DNA of 64,000 nucleotides from Anaerorhabdus sp036637135 (GCF_036637135.1 NZ_JAVWNC010000001.1:27559-91558); one strand, 5' to 3'. Numbered from the stretch's first letter, positions 27,213 through 36,419 are shown. A program made the numbers and translations. Notes: a model not told the origin generated them from the sequence alone.

Positions 27213-27224
27213 GGAACCGGTTCT
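27213..27224 (-). promoter_or_regulatory. ScrR operator O1
   Basis: Contains the perfect palindrome GAACCGGTTC, placed between the -10 box and the scrA ribosome binding site. The central CCGG with flanking inverted arms is typical of LacI-family operators. Confidence 0.75.
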
Positions 27225-27232
27225 ACATTTTT

Positions 27233-27260
27233 AGTATAACTCTTATTTCGTTGTTGTCAA
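27233..27260 (-). promoter_or_regulatory. scrA promoter
   Basis: On the minus strand a perfect TTGACA (27260-27255) and TATACT (27238-27233) are spaced 16 bp, bracketed by the two operators. Confidence 0.85.
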
Positions 27261-27268
27261 CTCTTTTT

Positions 27269-27280
27269 GGAACCGGTTCT
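27269..27280 (-). promoter_or_regulatory. ScrR operator O2
   Basis: Second copy of the GAACCGGTTC palindrome, just upstream of the -35 box. Its centre is 56 bp from that of O1, suiting cooperative or looped repression. Confidence 0.75.
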
Positions 27281-27290
27281 AATAATTCGT

Positions 27291-27315
27291 TAAAAAAAGA
27301 AGTGTTTCCACTTCT
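27291..27315 (-). terminator. typA terminator
   Basis: Stem AGAAGTG-GAAA-CACTTCT (27315-27298) followed by a run of seven T, starting at the typA stop codon. Confidence 0.92.
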
Positions 27316-29147
27316 TACATGTCATCTGAAACTTTTGCGCTCATACGCATTTGTTGTTTTCTTTCGTTTGGTGTTAGGTATTTTTTACGAAGACGGATAC
27401 TATCTGGCGTTAATTCCACAAGTTCATCATCATTAATAAATTCCAATGCTTCTTCTAATGATAAGATTTTTGCAGGAACAAGCTTCATCGCTTCATCAGC
27501 ACCAGAAGAACGTACTGCAGTCATTTTCTTATTCTTAATTGGATTTACATCCATATCTAAATCTTTAGAAGCTCGTCCGATAATCATTCCTTCATATACT
27601 TCTGTTTGTGGAGTAATGAATAATTGACCTCGTTCTTGAATATTCCATAATGCATAAGTCATAGCACCACCAGCTTCAGTTGAAACTAGAGCACCATTTG
27701 TACGTTGTGGAATATCACCTTTATGAGGTTCATACCCAGCTAAACGTCTTACCATTGTTCCCTCACCACGAGTATCATTGATGAATTCTGAACGATATCC
27801 TAATAAACCACGAGTAGGCACCATATATTCAACACGTGAATAAGTTCCCTCTTCAACGATATTAACCATCATACCTTTACGTAAATTAAGTTTAGAAATA
27901 ACAGATCCTGAGTATTCTGTAGGAACACTACATACTACTTCTTCAATTGGTTCTAAAACTTGTCCATTTTCTCTATGGAAAATAACTTCAGGCTTACTTA
28001 CTGCAATTTCATATCCTTCTCTTCTCATATTTTCTAATAAAATAGATAAGTGAAGTTCTCCTCTACCGCTTACTTTAAAACTATCTGTAGTTCCAGTATC
28101 TTCTACTTTAAGCCCAACGTTAACTTCAAGTTCGCGTTCAAGTCTTTCTTTAATATTTCTTGATGTAATATATTTACCACTCTTACCTGCAAATGGTGAA
28201 CTATTAACCATAAAGTTCATTGATAATGTAGGCTCTTCAATTTTAATCAATGGCATTGGATTAATTGCATCTGTATCACAAAGAGTTTCTCCAATTCCAA
28301 TATCAGAAATACCTGCAAACATTACAATTTCTCCACATTGTGCTTCAGGAACTGCAACTCTACTTAAACCTCTATAAACGAATACTTGGTTTACTTTGCA
28401 TCTCTTTACTTTGCCTTCTTCATCACATACAACAACTTGGCTTGCTTCTTTAAGTGTACCTGAGTAAACACGACCAATTCCAAGACGTCCAATATAATCA
28501 TCATAAGCTAATGCTGAAACTTGCATTTGTAAAGGTTCATCAATGCGATTAGGGAATGGTTGGCAATGACTTAAGATTGTTTCAAATAAAGGTGCAATAT
28601 CTGTATTTGTATCTTCTAAGTTTTTACGTACGATACCTTCTCTTGCAATACCATAAAGAATTGGGAAATCCAATTGTTCATCAGTTGCATGTAAATCGAT
28701 GAATAGATCATATACTAAGTCGATAACTTCAACAGGTCTAGCATCTCTTTTATCAACTTTATTAATTAATAAGATTGGTTTTAAACCGGCTTCTAAGCTT
28801 TTTTGTAATACGAAACGTGTTTGAGGCATTGGCCCCTCAGCAGAGTCAACTAACAGAATTACTGTATCTACTGTTTTGATAATACGTTCTACTTCACTAG
28901 AAAAGTCCGCATGCCCTGGAGTATCTACGATGTTTATTTTATAGTCCTTATAATTTACTGAACAGTTTTTAGAGTAAATTGTTATTCCACGTTCTCTTTC
29001 AATGTCATTACTATCCATGACACAATCAACAACTTCTTCATTGTCTCTGAAAACATGACTTTGACCTAAGAAAGCATCAACAAGTGTTGATTTACCAGCA
29101 TCAACGTGGGCAATTACTGCTATATTTAATATTTTTTGATAATCCAT
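27315..29147 (-). CDS. typA: Ribosome-associated GTPase BipA/TypA
   Basis: Translational GTPase that binds the 70S ribosome and assists assembly and stress adaptation. G motifs are AHVDAGKST (G1), a DIERERGITI switch I and DTPGHADF (G3), with NKVD (G4) near residue 128. EF-G-like domains II, III and V and the specific C-terminal domain follow. The length of 610 residues is standard. It is monocistronic, with TTGTGT (29205-29200) and TATAAT (29182-29177) at 17-bp spacing as promoter and its own terminator. Confidence 0.97.
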   Translation of the reverse strand: MDYQKILNIAVIAHVDAGKSTLVDAFLGQSHVFRDNEEVVDCVMDSNDIERERGITIYSKNCSVNYKDYKINIVDTPGHADFSSEVERIIKTVDTVILLVDSAEGPMPQTRFVLQKSLEAGLKPILLINKVDKRDARPVEVIDLVYDLFIDLHATDEQLDFPILYGIAREGIVRKNLEDTNTDIAPLFETILSHCQPFPNRIDEPLQMQVSALAYDDYIGRLGIGRVYSGTLKEASQVVVCDEEGKVKRCKVNQVFVYRGLSRVAVPEAQCGEIVMFAGISDIGIGETLCDTDAINPMPLIKIEEPTLSMNFMVNSSPFAGKSGKYITSRNIKERLERELEVNVGLKVEDTGTTDSFKVSGRGELHLSILLENMRREGYEIAVSKPEVIFHRENGQVLEPIEEVVCSVPTEYSGSVISKLNLRKGMMVNIVEEGTYSRVEYMVPTRGLLGYRSEFINDTRGEGTMVRRLAGYEPHKGDIPQRTNGALVSTEAGGAMTYALWNIQERGQLFITPQTEVYEGMIIGRASKDLDMDVNPIKNKKMTAVRSSGADEAMKLVPAKILSLEEALEFINDDELVELTPDSIRLRKKYLTPNERKQQMRMSAKVSDDM

Positions 29148-29324
29148 ATTTGTACCTCGTTCTCTATAACCTAGTAATTATAATCTTCTATGAGCCAAAA
29201 CACAAGGTAAACCGTATTTCAGTTTAATATTAAGATAAATGCAACATTGTATTATTAGTTTAATTAACAGATTATTTTTTGAGTTTAGTCCTATCTTTAG
29301 TAAAAACGATATATTCAATAAAAA

Positions 29325-29385
29325 ACTTGGATATCAAGAAATTGACCTCTTAAAAGTCACTCTAAATCCAAGTTTATTTATGCTT
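29325..29385 (-). terminator. Probable terminator of the Tad-like operon
   Basis: Arms AAACTTGGAT/ATCCAAGTTT (29385-29376 with 29342-29333) enclose a 33-nt loop with a smaller TGAC/GTCA hairpin, followed by TTTTTTATT on the minus strand. I see nothing else in the 29148-29412 gap apart from the typA promoter. Confidence 0.6.
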
Positions 29386-29412
29386 ACTTCTTTCAATACA
29401 TCAAATATTGTT

Positions 29413-32052
29413 TCAATTTTTTTCAGCATCTAAATCATGACTACTTACTGGATTATTTAAATCCAAAGAATTAAACCACTCCATTTCATCTTTCCATTGT
29501 GCCGATTCACCATTTTTGAAAGGATCCCTTGGATCTACAAAATGAGTTCTAAAATCATCATAATAATGATGTGATAAACCATATTTACCTGCAAACTTCC
29601 AATCAAAATGATTTGTTCCATATTCAAATCCCTGAATTGTAAATTCATACTCTTTTAAATCACCCCATGGATTTGTATACCATCGATTACCACCATCAAT
29701 TCTCCCTGTTTGATTATCACCATAAACCAATCCTGTTTTTTGATCTAGGAATACTTGAGGCAATGCAATATATTCACCATTGTTAATCAAAGGAATTTGA
29801 ATGACTCCATTCATCATGTATTGATCAATGAAAGGTTTACCACCTTCTTCAAATTGAGCCATTGTATTATTCATTTCTAGCATGTTATCCAATGTTCCAT
29901 CATCTTTTACTATACCTTGTTTACACTCGAAGTTTTCAATAACACGACACTCATTTTGGTATTGAAATTTTACATCAATATCAACCCCTGATCCACTCAT
30001 AACCATTTGTTGTCCTTGATACAAAGTTAATATGAGCTTTTCTTTATACAGATGCTCATTCTTATCTACTCCAACACTATTCGCAACTATGCCTTCAAAC
30101 TCGATTAACCCTTGATTACTTTCTTTATACTCCTGCGTTTTTTCAAAAGCTTTAAGTTCAATCGTATCATTATTGAAAGTAAACATCAGTTGAGATTCTT
30201 TATCTTCTGTAGGAATATAGGGTTGAATAATTTCAATTTCATTGTCTTGTATTCTATGTTTCGATATTAAATTATGATCAACATAGAAGGAAAATTCCTC
30301 GGGATTTTCTTTACACCCTTTACATTCCAGCTTTATATAAACATTAGTTTCTTCATTTTTATCATAACTTGGCGCTATGATATTTTGTACATTGATTCCC
30401 ATATTATCCACTACAATAACATCTGAATCCACTTGATTTGTATTACCTACTTGATCTTCTACATAAGCACGAATAATTATTTCACCGGGTTGCGTAAGAA
30501 TAATCTTTTCTTTTTGATTAATCAACCAACTATCGTTTGACGAAAATGTTTTTCCACCATCTGTTGATATCTCATATTTCCAGCGTTTAATTCCTGAATG
30601 ATAATCAATTGGTGTAATCATCACTTCTGGATATTTATCATCCTCTTGTACTACATCAAATTCGACTTTGGGTTTCTCTGCATCTATCAAAAATAAATTT
30701 GATGTTTTCTTAATTAGATTTCCAGCTAAGTCATACAAAATCGCTTGTATTCTCCATCTGCCCGTTTCTTTAAAATCAAATGTTTCCACTTCCTCCTGAC
30801 CCAATCGAATGAATTTATTTGTATTACTATCTTCATTAATCAAATAATACTCTACTTTTTCAATCGCTCTTAATTCTAGTGGAATTACTTCTTTGTAATT
30901 TTTAACCTGGACATCGAAGACATTTGTTCTCTCATTTGCACTATGTCCATAATGTTTATAACAAGGTGAAATTGACATACCTGTAACATGATTACACCAT
31001 GCCTTGTTATACTCTAATGCCCCTACATAATCTACTTGCATAGAAGGAGCCCAATACATAGGTATCGCTACATACTGAACACCTCTTTTCGAGTCGGTCA
31101 TGATATATTCAAACTGTGTATCTTTATCCGCATAGGATCTAAATTCAACATACGGAATCTCTCCGCTAATATTCCATCCTTTTATTTTCTTTGCGTTTTC
31201 ACCAATCATCACAATATCACTTGGTATGACGTATGCGGTATTCTTCCTTCCCTTTCCCCAATCATAAATGAAACTTTGTGACTCCATTACAGGTGTGTAA
31301 TCACTTACCAAGGATATAGCTGGACTAAAAACAGTATGATCTTCTTTCACCCACGAACCTGAACCATCTTTGTCAAAAGTTCCTCTGTCTGTACACGCAA
31401 TTACTTTCTTTGTTTCTACACCATCAATCTTTTCTCTAGTCCATCCAACAGTTTCATATATTTCATAATCCAGTATTTGAAAGAAAGACAATGTATACTC
31501 ATTATTTGTTCCATCAAATAGAATTACAATATCATCAATTTCTTTCATTCCTAAATCAAGAGTTATAAAATCATTGTCTTGTGTTATATAAATTGGACTC
31601 CCTTCAACATCCAATTGCCCTTGATTGATGAATTTTGGATATCCATTAATATAAACCCTCTTATTAACTGGTTGATTTGTTTTAATATCATTCGCAACAA
31701 TCTTGAATCTTATCTTTCCAACTTTGATGGATTTCCCAAAGCTAATTCGAAAGTAATTGGGATTTTTACGATCTCCATTTGATTGCGTAGTATAACTACT
31801 TAACCCATAAAAAGAACTCGAATCAATACTTTTAGGCTCTGAATGCGTACCAAATACATTTTGTCTAAAAGAGACAGATTTCGAGTTAATATTCATTACT
31901 TCATCCTTCGAAAAATCAACATCAAAAAAATCAAAATAGGTTACCCATTCTTTTTGTGCATAATAAATGATTTCATTACATTCTGCCATCACATTTTGAA
32001 TGAATATTGATCCATTTAATACGAACAAAATAACAAACAAGATTTTTTTAAT
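29413..32052 (-). CDS. Large secreted protein of the Tad-like locus, AUU start proposed
   Basis: Starting at an ATT codon (32052-32050) 6 nt after GGAGGG gives 879 residues with a textbook signal peptide: KK, then a hydrophobic run (ILFVILFVLNGSIFI), then a cleavage-like VMA-EC. The mature part looks beta-rich: an N-terminal region like discoidin domains (about 50-180), Ig-like repeats in the middle (DAEKPKVEFDV, DNMGINVQNI) and a C-terminal region with CKGCKEN and aromatic-rich strands. I see no LPXTG or membrane anchor, so it is probably released or held by the pilus. Its start overlaps the stop of the TadE-like gene. It could be an adhesin or tip protein; no enzymatic motif is visible. Confidence 0.7.
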   Translation of the reverse strand: MKKILFVILFVLNGSIFIQNVMAECNEIIYYAQKEWVTYFDFFDVDFSKDEVMNINSKSVSFRQNVFGTHSEPKSIDSSSFYGLSSYTTQSNGDRKNPNYFRISFGKSIKVGKIRFKIVANDIKTNQPVNKRVYINGYPKFINQGQLDVEGSPIYITQDNDFITLDLGMKEIDDIVILFDGTNNEYTLSFFQILDYEIYETVGWTREKIDGVETKKVIACTDRGTFDKDGSGSWVKEDHTVFSPAISLVSDYTPVMESQSFIYDWGKGRKNTAYVIPSDIVMIGENAKKIKGWNISGEIPYVEFRSYADKDTQFEYIMTDSKRGVQYVAIPMYWAPSMQVDYVGALEYNKAWCNHVTGMSISPCYKHYGHSANERTNVFDVQVKNYKEVIPLELRAIEKVEYYLINEDSNTNKFIRLGQEEVETFDFKETGRWRIQAILYDLAGNLIKKTSNLFLIDAEKPKVEFDVVQEDDKYPEVMITPIDYHSGIKRWKYEISTDGGKTFSSNDSWLINQKEKIILTQPGEIIIRAYVEDQVGNTNQVDSDVIVVDNMGINVQNIIAPSYDKNEETNVYIKLECKGCKENPEEFSFYVDHNLISKHRIQDNEIEIIQPYIPTEDKESQLMFTFNNDTIELKAFEKTQEYKESNQGLIEFEGIVANSVGVDKNEHLYKEKLILTLYQGQQMVMSGSGVDIDVKFQYQNECRVIENFECKQGIVKDDGTLDNMLEMNNTMAQFEEGGKPFIDQYMMNGVIQIPLINNGEYIALPQVFLDQKTGLVYGDNQTGRIDGGNRWYTNPWGDLKEYEFTIQGFEYGTNHFDWKFAGKYGLSHHYYDDFRTHFVDPRDPFKNGESAQWKDEMEWFNSLDLNNPVSSHDLDAEKN

Positions 32053-32398
32053 AAATAACCCTCCTTGTCTTTTTACTAACACGAATATCAATTGGTATAT
32101 TTAAAATCGATATCTTTGATTCCTTATTACAATCTACTGTATATGTATAAAAATTATTTATCTTTTCTTTTCCAAATGTGCAAATTAACTTTGGAACTTT
32201 TTTAAGTTCATCTTGTATTACATCATTAGCGCCATTTTGACTTGTCACACCCTCATGCACTTCAATGACTTCAACCAAGTAAGAAGCAATTGAATTCGCT
32301 TGTCGATACAACATCGCTAAACCAAGTAATTGAGGAAATAAAAATAGAAAAACAGAAGATACCACAATGATGCCATAAATTTGAATTGATGATTTCAT
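32048..32398 (-). CDS. TadE-like pseudopilin
   Basis: A 116-residue protein with one N-terminal hydrophobic helix (IVVSSVFLFLFPQLLGLAML, about residues 10-30) and a small extracellular domain with two cysteines (LICTFG, YTVDCN) that may form a disulfide. This is the layout of TadE/TadF pseudopilins. The start ATG overlaps the TGA of the TadC-like gene (ATGA), so the longer upstream frame is disregarded. It resembles the 133-aa protein at 35857-36258 in layout and in the IYGI-V-- start of the helix. Confidence 0.7.
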   Translation of the reverse strand: MKSSIQIYGIIVVSSVFLFLFPQLLGLAMLYRQANSIASYLVEVIEVHEGVTSQNGANDVIQDELKKVPKLICTFGKEKINNFYTYTVDCNKESKISILNIPIDIRVSKKTRRVIY

Positions 32399-33177
32399 GA
32401 TAAGAACTCTCCTATGTTGATTGCAGAGAAAGAAGCAATTAATACAATTCCTACCCAAATAAAACTAACCCATGGTATTAGTGCTTGTTTATCAAGTATT
32501 TTATTAAATTCATCTTTTCTAGCATTTAATACTTTCTCATTTGTTATTTTCATTAATGATAAAATCATTTTTTCTTTGCTTGTGGAAGCAATTGAAATAT
32601 TATATAAAGTTTTGACTATTCGATTTAAGCCACTTACTTGTCTAAATTTATCGTTAAACTCCAAATAGGGTATTAAACCTTTCTTTTTTCCTTCATGAAT
32701 ATCTTGTACCCAAATTGATATATCATTCCTAAAAAGTTCAGGTGCATTTTGTATAGATTTATTTAGTGCCACTGGTACAGTATTATTTTGTATTAATATG
32801 CACAAATGATTAAGGTAAAAAGGAAATTGTTGATCTGCTTCCATTAGTTTTCTTTCGTATTTCTTCTTTAACAACACATATTGCAACTTATAAAATAAAA
32901 TTGCTGAAATAAAACTTAATAAAAGATAACGATAATCTAATTGTTCAAAGAAGATTAAAACAATCAGAAAAAACACTACAATGCTTTGCTTAACTCTTTT
33001 ATGAAATTCATGTTTGTTATCTATATAACCTAGATGACCCAAAAGAAATTCATAATCTTTTTCAATAAAAAAGCTAGAATATATTTTCATGTTTTCATTT
33101 ATATGATAATCATCAAATATCCACATATAAATCATTAAAATATAAAATAAAAAAAATACTGGAATAAAATAATTCAT
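32395..33177 (-). CDS. tadC: TadC-like inner-membrane platform protein
   Basis: A 260-residue protein with hydrophobic segments at the N-terminus, around residues 70-105 and at the C-terminus (PWVSFIWVGIVLIASFSAI). Between them is a helical cytoplasmic domain of the T2SSF type (FYLNHLCILIQNNTVPVALNKSIQNAP). Together with the next gene it would form the platform on which the CpaF ATPase acts. It lies 7 nt after the TadB-like gene and overlaps the TadE-like gene. Confidence 0.75.
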   Translation of the reverse strand: MNYFIPVFFLFYILMIYMWIFDDYHINENMKIYSSFFIEKDYEFLLGHLGYIDNKHEFHKRVKQSIVVFFLIVLIFFEQLDYRYLLLSFISAILFYKLQYVLLKKKYERKLMEADQQFPFYLNHLCILIQNNTVPVALNKSIQNAPELFRNDISIWVQDIHEGKKKGLIPYLEFNDKFRQVSGLNRIVKTLYNISIASTSKEKMILSLMKITNEKVLNARKDEFNKILDKQALIPWVSFIWVGIVLIASFSAINIGEFLS

Positions 33178-33184
33178 ATAACTC

Positions 33185-34054
33185 CTATTCTAAAACAAGT
33201 GTTTTATAACACCATTGTTCATATAAAATCACCGTGACTAAATTCAATACATAATAAGAAAATAGTATAAATAACATGAATCCATTCTTTGCACTGCTTT
33301 GCATTGATATAAAATTAGTTAAACTATATACTCCAAACGCATTTAACCCAATGATGATATAGAACAAAGTAGTATTTGTTTTACGTTTCGCTATAAACTC
33401 ATTGTATGCTAGTTCATAGTTCTCAATGTTTGCGTAAAGATAATCAATTAATCCTTGTTCAAGATGCCCATACATCGCTTTATGCCTTAATAAAATATGT
33501 GCATTAATTACAATTGAATAATGATATTTTTCCTCAAGTATCGTCAATGCACTTTGAATATCTGTAGTCTTTGCAATATAGTTATTAATTTCAATAAGAT
33601 CTAATTTTAAAGGTTCATTCATACTATCTTCACATTCTCTCAATATATCAACGACAGTTCTATCTTCTCTTAAAAGTATGAGTAAAGATTGTGTATAAAT
33701 GAATACAGATACTAACAGTGTTTGCTTATGAGCTTGTTTATTTCTTAAAAAAAATAGATACGGTAATGTTATTAAATATAAACTACTAACACTTATTGTT
33801 ATTAGTATATTTTGAGTTGTTGAATATACAAGTGTAACTATTCCTATAAACAAGATAAATGCGTATTTAATCATTTGTAATTTAATGGATTTACCTTCGT
33901 CATTTTCAGTTATTTGTACATATTGACCTAACTTTTGAATTAACTGGTTCTTTAAAATATCCACCTCTATCTTTTGGGTTATTTCAATATTTACAACAAA
34001 TAATAGTAATAATGTTACAAAAAGAAGACCTGTCATTTTTGTTCCTCTAAACAC
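33185..34054 (-). CDS. tadB: TadB-like inner-membrane platform protein
   Basis: A 289-residue membrane protein with two closely spaced hydrophobic pairs (about 8-25 and 62-105) and another pair at the C-terminus. The cytoplasmic T2SSF-like region includes LREDRTVVDILRECEDSMNEP and AMYGHLEQGL. Its start overlaps the last codons of the ATPase gene by 22 nt. Sequence conservation is weak, so the assignment relies on topology and position between CpaF and TadC. Confidence 0.72.
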   Translation of the reverse strand: MFRGTKMTGLLFVTLLLLFVVNIEITQKIEVDILKNQLIQKLGQYVQITENDEGKSIKLQMIKYAFILFIGIVTLVYSTTQNILITISVSSLYLITLPYLFFLRNKQAHKQTLLVSVFIYTQSLLILLREDRTVVDILRECEDSMNEPLKLDLIEINNYIAKTTDIQSALTILEEKYHYSIVINAHILLRHKAMYGHLEQGLIDYLYANIENYELAYNEFIAKRKTNTTLFYIIIGLNAFGVYSLTNFISMQSSAKNGFMLFILFSYYVLNLVTVILYEQWCYKTLVLE

Positions 34055-35064
34055 TTCATGATTTGTTTTGTTAATTGATTGGATAACATTTGTTTCATTT
34101 TTCTATTATTGTATACTTCAATCAAACTACATGTATCACTCATTGCGTCATAACAAAACTCATGAATACAATTTACTTTCCTTTTTATCCCTTCTTTTGT
34201 TTCTATTTTCTCCATATGAACAACTAAATCAAATAAGCTATAAACACGCTTCTTCAACGAATCATAAGTTTCATTATCATTTCGTATCATTTGACGAATG
34301 CGGGATGGCACATTTTCCGCTGACTTCGCATGCATCGTAGTCATAACACAATGTCCTGTAGATATTGCATCAATCAAATCCTTTACCTCTTCACCTCTGG
34401 CTTCTTGCAAGAGGATACGCTGAACATTCAATCGTAATGTCATGGCAATGATATTTGAATATGAAAAATTCTGACGTATTCTAAAAGCTGTGCAAGATAA
34501 TTCTGGTGCAATGTTTTTTACATTGAACTCCATGGAATCTTCTATTGTTACGATAACTTCATTTTTAGGTATATATGGAATTAAGAATTTAAGTATTTCT
34601 GTTTTACCTGAACCAGTTTCTCCAATAACTAAAATATTTGCTTTCCCTTTAACCGCAAGAATAAGTAAATCTAACCCTTTCTTTGATATAACTTCATCTT
34701 CTATTAATTTTTCATAAGACAAGAAAGGTTTCTTTCGAACTTTACGAATAACTAACGTTGTTCCTTCATTTGATAAATATGAATGTACGCAACCCACTCG
34801 ATAGTCTTCTTGATCTTTTTGTATATCTCCTTCTAAACTTGGATTTGATGGATTGAATTCTTTTTGCATCTTATTGGCAATTTGATTCGCAATGCGTTCT
34901 ACTTCTCCTTCTTGTATCAATAAATTCGATTTAAAATGTCCTTTGCAATTTGATGTAATCCATATTTCATTACCATTCTTACAAGCTACATCTGTCACAT
35001 CTTCTTGTTCAAGGAATTCTTGAAGAATACCAAAATTGATTTCATCAAAACATCTCTCATTCAT
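34033..35064 (-). CDS. cpaF: Type II/IV secretion ATPase CpaF/TadA
   Basis: Hexameric ATPase that powers pilus or secretion assembly at the cytoplasmic membrane. The N-terminal domain ends in TLVIRKVRK. The P-loop is IGETGSGKTEIL near residue 150, the Asp box and Walker B region is LLQEARGEEVKDLID, and the His box is TTMHAKSAENVPSRI, all in the CpaF arrangement. At 343 residues it lacks the long N-terminal extension of many homologs. Overlaps with both neighbours show tight coupling. Confidence 0.92.
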   Translation of the reverse strand: MNERCFDEINFGILQEFLEQEDVTDVACKNGNEIWITSNCKGHFKSNLLIQEGEVERIANQIANKMQKEFNPSNPSLEGDIQKDQEDYRVGCVHSYLSNEGTTLVIRKVRKKPFLSYEKLIEDEVISKKGLDLLILAVKGKANILVIGETGSGKTEILKFLIPYIPKNEVIVTIEDSMEFNVKNIAPELSCTAFRIRQNFSYSNIIAMTLRLNVQRILLQEARGEEVKDLIDAISTGHCVMTTMHAKSAENVPSRIRQMIRNDNETYDSLKKRVYSLFDLVVHMEKIETKEGIKRKVNCIHEFCYDAMSDTCSLIEVYNNRKMKQMLSNQLTKQIMKCLEEQK

Positions 35065-35860
35065 TTTGTGTTTCCTCGTTCATCGCGATAAGTGTTACAT
35101 CTAATGAATTACCTAAAATAATATTTCTAATTTTGTAATAATCATAATAATCAGTAGATTTACTTTGACTAATGTTGTCATAAGAAATAACTGGTGTCAC
35201 ACTCCCCATCGCTTTTGCGACTCCAACCAAGTGTGCATCTTCCTTAGACAAAGCTACAACCAAAACATTTGATTCAAGTGTTGAATTACTTTCTATCGAA
35301 TTACCTTCCTTATCCTTTACCGCTATTACTCTTGCGTTCTTTACTATTTCACCATGTACAATTGCTTGTGTATAGGAATTATCATTTATATTCACTTTGC
35401 CTAAGAAATATAAATCTATCATATGTCCTACTAAAATAGAATTTGCATAAGATGTCTTCATATCAACATCAATTGATATTGCAACTTCACCTTCTTGTAG
35501 GGAGAATAAATTTGCATCATTCATATTCTCTTTATCCGCTAGTAAATCTACATAAAACAACGAATTGGTAGATACAGATTGATAAGGTTTAACATATTTA
35601 CCTAAGACTTCTTCTTTTGACAAATAAACACTATCCAAGGTTATACATTTTGGTACCTCAATTAGTTTAATATCGTCTTCTGTAATAATCGTCCTAGCTC
35701 CCATTGATTTAGCCGCAACAGGAATCAAGATGAGATCACTAATATCATCAATTGTTTGTTGATAGGAGAATATACAAAGAATTCCAAAAATAATTGTAAT
35801 AAATAAACTCACAATATTTTTATGACGTTTTAAAAATTTTTTATTATCTTTCGTTTTCAT
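35057..35860 (-). CDS. cpaB: CpaB-like protein with SAF domain
   Basis: A 267-residue protein with one N-terminal membrane helix (about 17-35) and an SAF-like extracellular domain starting VAAKSMGARTIITEDDIKLIEVP, followed by a CpaB-type core (EGEVAISIDVDMKTSYANSILVGHMIDLYFLG). In diderms CpaB/RcpC helps the outer-membrane part of the Tad machine; in this Gram-positive it is probably anchored outside the cytoplasmic membrane. The 3' end overlaps cpaF by 8 nt and the start overlaps the preceding gene by 4 nt. Confidence 0.82.
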   Translation of the reverse strand: MKTKDNKKFLKRHKNIVSLFITIIFGILCIFSYQQTIDDISDLILIPVAAKSMGARTIITEDDIKLIEVPKCITLDSVYLSKEEVLGKYVKPYQSVSTNSLFYVDLLADKENMNDANLFSLQEGEVAISIDVDMKTSYANSILVGHMIDLYFLGKVNINDNSYTQAIVHGEIVKNARVIAVKDKEGNSIESNSTLESNVLVVALSKEDAHLVGVAKAMGSVTPVISYDNISQSKSTDYYDYYKIRNIILGNSLDVTLIAMNEETQNE

Positions 35861-36258
35861 CCATTACCTCTCTCTTCAATTAACACAACATTTGTATAAT
35901 CAAGTTCGAGATCATCTTCACTCATATTGAGTGAAGAATAACCACGAACTCGTATTGCAATTGCTGGTGGAGTTTCATGTATACCAATGAAATCGAGTTT
36001 GTAATAGAACTTGTTATTTTTGTTCTCGTTAAATTTTTGAATCCAGTTTTCCATTGTTTGCGTTGCTTGTATTGAATACTTACCATTCACAAATAAATCA
36101 CCAAGGTTCAAATTATCTTGAATTGCAGATAATTGTGTTGTTCTCGTTGTCTCAAAAATATCATCTTCAAGAAAAATTCGTGTATTCAAATTTAAAAGTA
36201 GAAACAACCCAATACACCCAAAAATAACAATGCCATATATTTTGATTACTCCACCCAT
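35857..36258 (-). CDS. Pseudopilin-like membrane protein of the Tad-like locus
   Basis: A 133-residue protein with a single N-terminal helix (IYGIVIFGCIGLFLLLNL, residues 6-23) and an extracellular domain of mixed charge containing a WIQKFNENKNNKFYY segment. The arrangement matches small pseudopilins, with the helix placed as in the TadE-like protein downstream. No family name can be given with confidence. The start follows AAGGAG, 11 nt after the pilin-like gene, and its end overlaps cpaB. Confidence 0.65.
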   Translation of the reverse strand: MGGVIKIYGIVIFGCIGLFLLLNLNTRIFLEDDIFETTRTTQLSAIQDNLNLGDLFVNGKYSIQATQTMENWIQKFNENKNNKFYYKLDFIGIHETPPAIAIRVRGYSSLNMSEDDLELDYTNVVLIEERGNG

Positions 36259-36269
36259 TCAATCACTCC

Positions 36270-36419
36270 TTATTCACCGATATTCGCTATTTTGTCTAAT
36301 TGTTGCGTGATATTCTCATTGATTTTACCAACAAACCCACTTTTCAAATTCAAAATAAGTGCTCCAATTAAAACAATCGACAGAATGAATCCTCCATATT
36401 CTTGTAGTATCTCTTTCAT
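36270..36419 (-). CDS. Small Flp-pilin-like protein (49 aa)
   Basis: A short gene: the ATG follows GGGAG at 7-nt spacing. The protein has an N-terminal ILQEYGG element, a hydrophobic helix (FILSIVLIGALIL) and an amphipathic tail with KINENITQQLDKI. The Glu-Tyr pair before the helix is the hallmark of Flp pilins, but the usual leader and glycine cleavage site ahead of it are absent: only six residues precede the pair. It is first in the Tad-like operon and likely the major pilus subunit. An alternative in-frame ATG lies two codons upstream. Confidence 0.7.
   Translation of the reverse strand: MKEILQEYGGFILSIVLIGALILNLKSGFVGKINENITQQLDKIANIGE

Noticed and set aside
29239..29433. 64-codon plus-strand frame between typA and the Tad-like locus
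   Set aside because: It covers a terminator hairpin, lacks a ribosome binding site and looks like no protein.
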